This document shows, piece by piece, positions 21,607-22,894 of a DNA stretch of 22,894 nt. The stretch is taken from NCBI GenBank assembly GCA_903861445.1, contig CAIOUK010000022.1:1-22894 (forward strand). Reading direction: 5' to 3'. Every line of letters begins with the position of its first letter. The stretch's first letter is position 1. Origin of the DNA: an uncultured Verrucomicrobia subdivision 3 bacterium. GTDB taxonomy: Bacteria; Verrucomicrobiota; Verrucomicrobiia; Limisphaerales; UBA11358. A program made the translations under genes and the position numbers. The notes below the pieces were generated by a model. That model was not told where the DNA came from, did not search any database, and saw only the letters and a program-made list of their open reading frames with translations.

Positions 21607-22143
21607 TTAGAACGACCAGTTCACGATCGGGAAACCGGTGGCCAGCTTGTCCGGGAATTCCTTGAACCACGGATTGTTGCGGGCAACGTTGACGAAGCCA
21701 ATCTGGACGCCGCGCAATTTTTCCGCGTAGTTGACCAAGCCGAATTGCAGGCCGTGGAATTCCTGCGAGACGTTGATCCAGCCCTCTTGAAAGCCCATGA
21801 AGTAGCCTTCCGAGTAATTGACCACGCCATCCTGCCAGCCGACGAATTTCTGGTGGCTGATGTTGACCAAGCCCCACGCGACGCCGGTGTAGGTGTCGGT
21901 ATAGTTGGCGATGAATGACCAGGTGAAGCCTTTGCTGTCGCTGCCGGTGCTGCCGTTGACGAAGCCGAGCGCGAGCGCGTGCTGCGGGTTTTCGCCCCAA
22001 ATACTCAAAGCGAGGCCGTTGATTTGGGTGGTCTTCGGATGGACAGCGATGTCCGGTGTCAAGGAAGCTTGGAAAGCGGATTCATCCGCTTTGACGCCAG
22101 CGACACAGGCCACAAGTGAGGTGAGGAGGATTAATTTTTTCAT
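21607..22143 (-). CDS. exported surface-repeat protein (LA_2272-like)
   Basis: This 178-residue protein has a signal peptide (MKKLILLTSLVACVAGVKA). After a polar segment comes a chain of short repeats of about 20-24 residues with the pattern G-x-(Q/A)-x-G-(L/F/V)-(V/I)-N-(V/Y/I): GVAWGLVNI, GWQDGVVNY, GFQEGWINV, GLQFGLVNY and GVQIGFVNV. This matches the LA_2272-type surface repeat seen in Leptospira and many gut and soil bacteria, which predicts a beta-structured outer-surface protein. The C-terminus ends FPIVNWSF, with an aromatic last residue typical of outer-membrane or surface proteins. It starts at the ATG at 22143, where the signal peptide begins. A sigma-70-like promoter lies 74 bases upstream and a terminator follows. 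Function is unknown. Confidence 0.78.
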   Translation of the reverse strand: MKKLILLTSLVACVAGVKADESAFQASLTPDIAVHPKTTQINGLALSIWGENPQHALALGFVNGSTGSDSKGFTWSFIANYTDTYTGVAWGLVNISHQKFVGWQDGVVNYSEGYFMGFQEGWINVSQEFHGLQFGLVNYAEKLRGVQIGFVNVARNNPWFKEFPDKLATGFPIVNWSF

Positions 22144-22179
22144 AGTTAGTTTTTCTTGGTTTCTGTAAGGGAGCATTGT

Positions 22180-22211
22180 CACCCAAGTTCCAACACTGAA
22201 ACAATTGGGTG
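22180..22211. repeat. 7-bp inverted repeat in the leader of the surface-repeat gene
   Basis: CACCCAA (22180-22186) and TTGGGTG (22205-22211) are perfect inverted repeats separated by 18 bases. They lie in the predicted untranslated leader, just after the -10 box, and could form a hairpin or an operator. Confidence 0.45.
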
Positions 22212-22216
22212 GATAC

Positions 22217-22246
22217 CTTATACGCCAGCCCCTGATGAAATTGCAA
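22217..22246 (-). promoter_or_regulatory. sigma-70-like promoter of the surface-repeat gene
   Basis: On the minus strand TTGCAA (22241-22246) and TATAAG (22217-22222; 5 of 6 to TATAAT) are 18 bp apart, 74 bases before the ATG at 22143. This is the best-looking housekeeping-type promoter in the window. Confidence 0.55.
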
Positions 22247-22282
22247 CAAGTAAAATTGACTACCAAATCATTATCCTAAAAT

Positions 22283-22318
22283 AAAAACCGGAAGCGGGTT
22301 GCCCAGCTTCCGGTTTTT
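22283..22318 (-). terminator. Rho-independent terminator after eno
   Basis: A perfect 13-bp inverted repeat (22283-22295 and 22306-22318, core CCGGAAGC/GCTTCCGG) carries A/T runs at both ends, so it gives a T-tract on either strand. The loop holds a further GGG/CCC pair. On the minus strand it lies about 50 bases beyond the enolase stop codon. Confidence 0.88.
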
Positions 22319-22329
22319 GAATTTTGTGT

Positions 22330-22351
22330 CACCAGCAGAGTGCCGCTGGTG
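22330..22351. repeat. small hairpin between eno stop and its terminator
   Basis: CACCAGC (22330-22336) and GCTGGTG (22345-22351) are perfect inverted repeats with an 8-nt loop (AGAGTGCC). They form a second hairpin between the enolase stop codon and the main terminator, without a T-tract of its own. It may protect the mRNA 3' end or be a dispersed palindrome. Confidence 0.55.
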
Positions 22352-22366
22352 GCCGTCCGCAAGGAC

Positions 22367-22894
22367 TTACTTCGCTTTCTTCAGCGCGGTCAAACCGGCA
22401 TACACGGCGTTCTTGCCGAGCTGCTGTTCGATGCGGAGGAGCTGATTGTATTTCGCCAGACGATCGGAACGGCTGAGTGAACCAGTCTTAATCTGGCCGC
22501 AGTTCGTGGCCACCGCGATGTCGGCGATGGTCGCGTCTTCGGTTTCGCCGGAGCGATGCGAGAGGACGGCAGTGTAGCCGTGGAATTGCGCGAGCTGAAC
22601 GGCATCGAGCGTCTCGGTGAGCGAACCGATCTGGTTCACTTTGACGAGAATCGAGTTGGCCGTGCCGGTATCAATGCCTTTTTGCAGGAACTTCACGTTG
22701 GTGACGAACAGATCGTCGCCGACGAGCTGGACTTTGTCGCCGATCTTGTCGGTGAGTTGCTTCCAATGTTTCCAATCGCCTTCGGCGCAGCCGTCTTCGA
22801 TGGACACAATCGGGTATTTGGCCACGAGCTTCGCGTAAAAGTCCACGAGTTCCGCGCCAGTGACGGTCTTGCCAGTGGATTTCTTGAACGTGTA
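22367..22894 (-). CDS. eno: enolase (N-terminal part outside window)
   Basis: Enolase converts 2-phosphoglycerate to phosphoenolpyruvate in glycolysis. Only the C-terminal 175 residues are in the window; the frame is open to the edge and enters at the conserved YTFKKSTGKTVTGAELVDFY segment. Motifs are SIEDGCAEGDWKHW with a metal-binding Asp/Glu, LVGDDLFVTN with another metal ligand, the family signature ILVKVNQIGSLTET with the catalytic Lys, SHRSGETEDATIADIAVA, and GQIKTGS with a substrate-binding Lys. The C-terminus ends KKAK, with the usual EQQLG...YAG motif shortly before it. A GTG at 22846 inside the frame is not a real start because homology continues upstream. A strong terminator follows. 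Confidence 0.97.
   Translation of the reverse strand, partial: YTFKKSTGKTVTGAELVDFYAKLVAKYPIVSIEDGCAEGDWKHWKQLTDKIGDKVQLVGDDLFVTNVKFLQKGIDTGTANSILVKVNQIGSLTETLDAVQLAQFHGYTAVLSHRSGETEDATIADIAVATNCGQIKTGSLSRSDRLAKYNQLLRIEQQLGKNAVYAGLTALKKAK

Overview
The window is a piece of a moderately GC-rich chromosome from what is most likely a member of the Verrucomicrobiota, perhaps the Pedosphaera/Limisphaera side of the phylum. This is inferred from the mix of genes: futalosine-type menaquinone enzymes (UbiX, MqnP and a probable aminodeoxyfutalosine deaminase), a sigma-54 gene, a GH78-like enzyme carrying a discoidin domain, an LA_2272-type surface-repeat protein, several Planctomycetes/Verrucomicrobia-style orphan lipoproteins, and dispersed short repeats. 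No rRNA, tRNA, CRISPR array, transposase or phage gene was found. No stretch longer than 300 bases lacks a gene.

Layout. 1-713: the end of rplD and all of rplW, closed by a strong terminator where rplB would normally follow. 806-3055 (minus): an exported alpha-L-rhamnosidase-like enzyme. 3263-5982: the E2 and E3 subunits of a 2-oxoacid dehydrogenase, ended by a terminator. 6038-10035 (minus): an rpoN - membrane protein - adk - fmt operon, with two junctions overlapping or touching. 10156-11757: hpf and an amidohydrolase, divergent from rpoN and preceded by a near-consensus sigma-54 promoter. 11805-14522: biotin genes bioF and bioA. 14529-16600 (minus): a cell-wall amidase lipoprotein and a nucleotide-sugar epimerase. 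16687-18137: overlapping ubiX and mqnP. 18244-21056: a beta-propeller protein and a large orphan lipoprotein. 21067-22143: two small membrane proteins and a surface-repeat protein. 22367-22894 (minus): the C-terminal part of enolase.

The most unusual signal is in the biotin pair. Within about 1.6 kb there are a decamer repeat upstream of bioF, three separate 7-bp tandem arrays of about four units each (two inside bioF and one forming its stop codon), and a 64-bp imperfect palindrome inserted in frame in bioA. These look like short repeat elements that were accepted into coding sequence at protein loops. Because 7 is not a multiple of 3, gain or loss of one unit would shift the bioF frame.

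A second theme is transcription and translation signals. There is a sigma-54 site between rpoN and hpf. Several genes have -35/-10-like pairs that end 6 nt before the start codon, which suggests leaderless mRNAs. The octamer TTGCGGCA occurs four times, always upstream of genes. Clear Shine-Dalgarno sequences are scarce; the best one precedes rplW.
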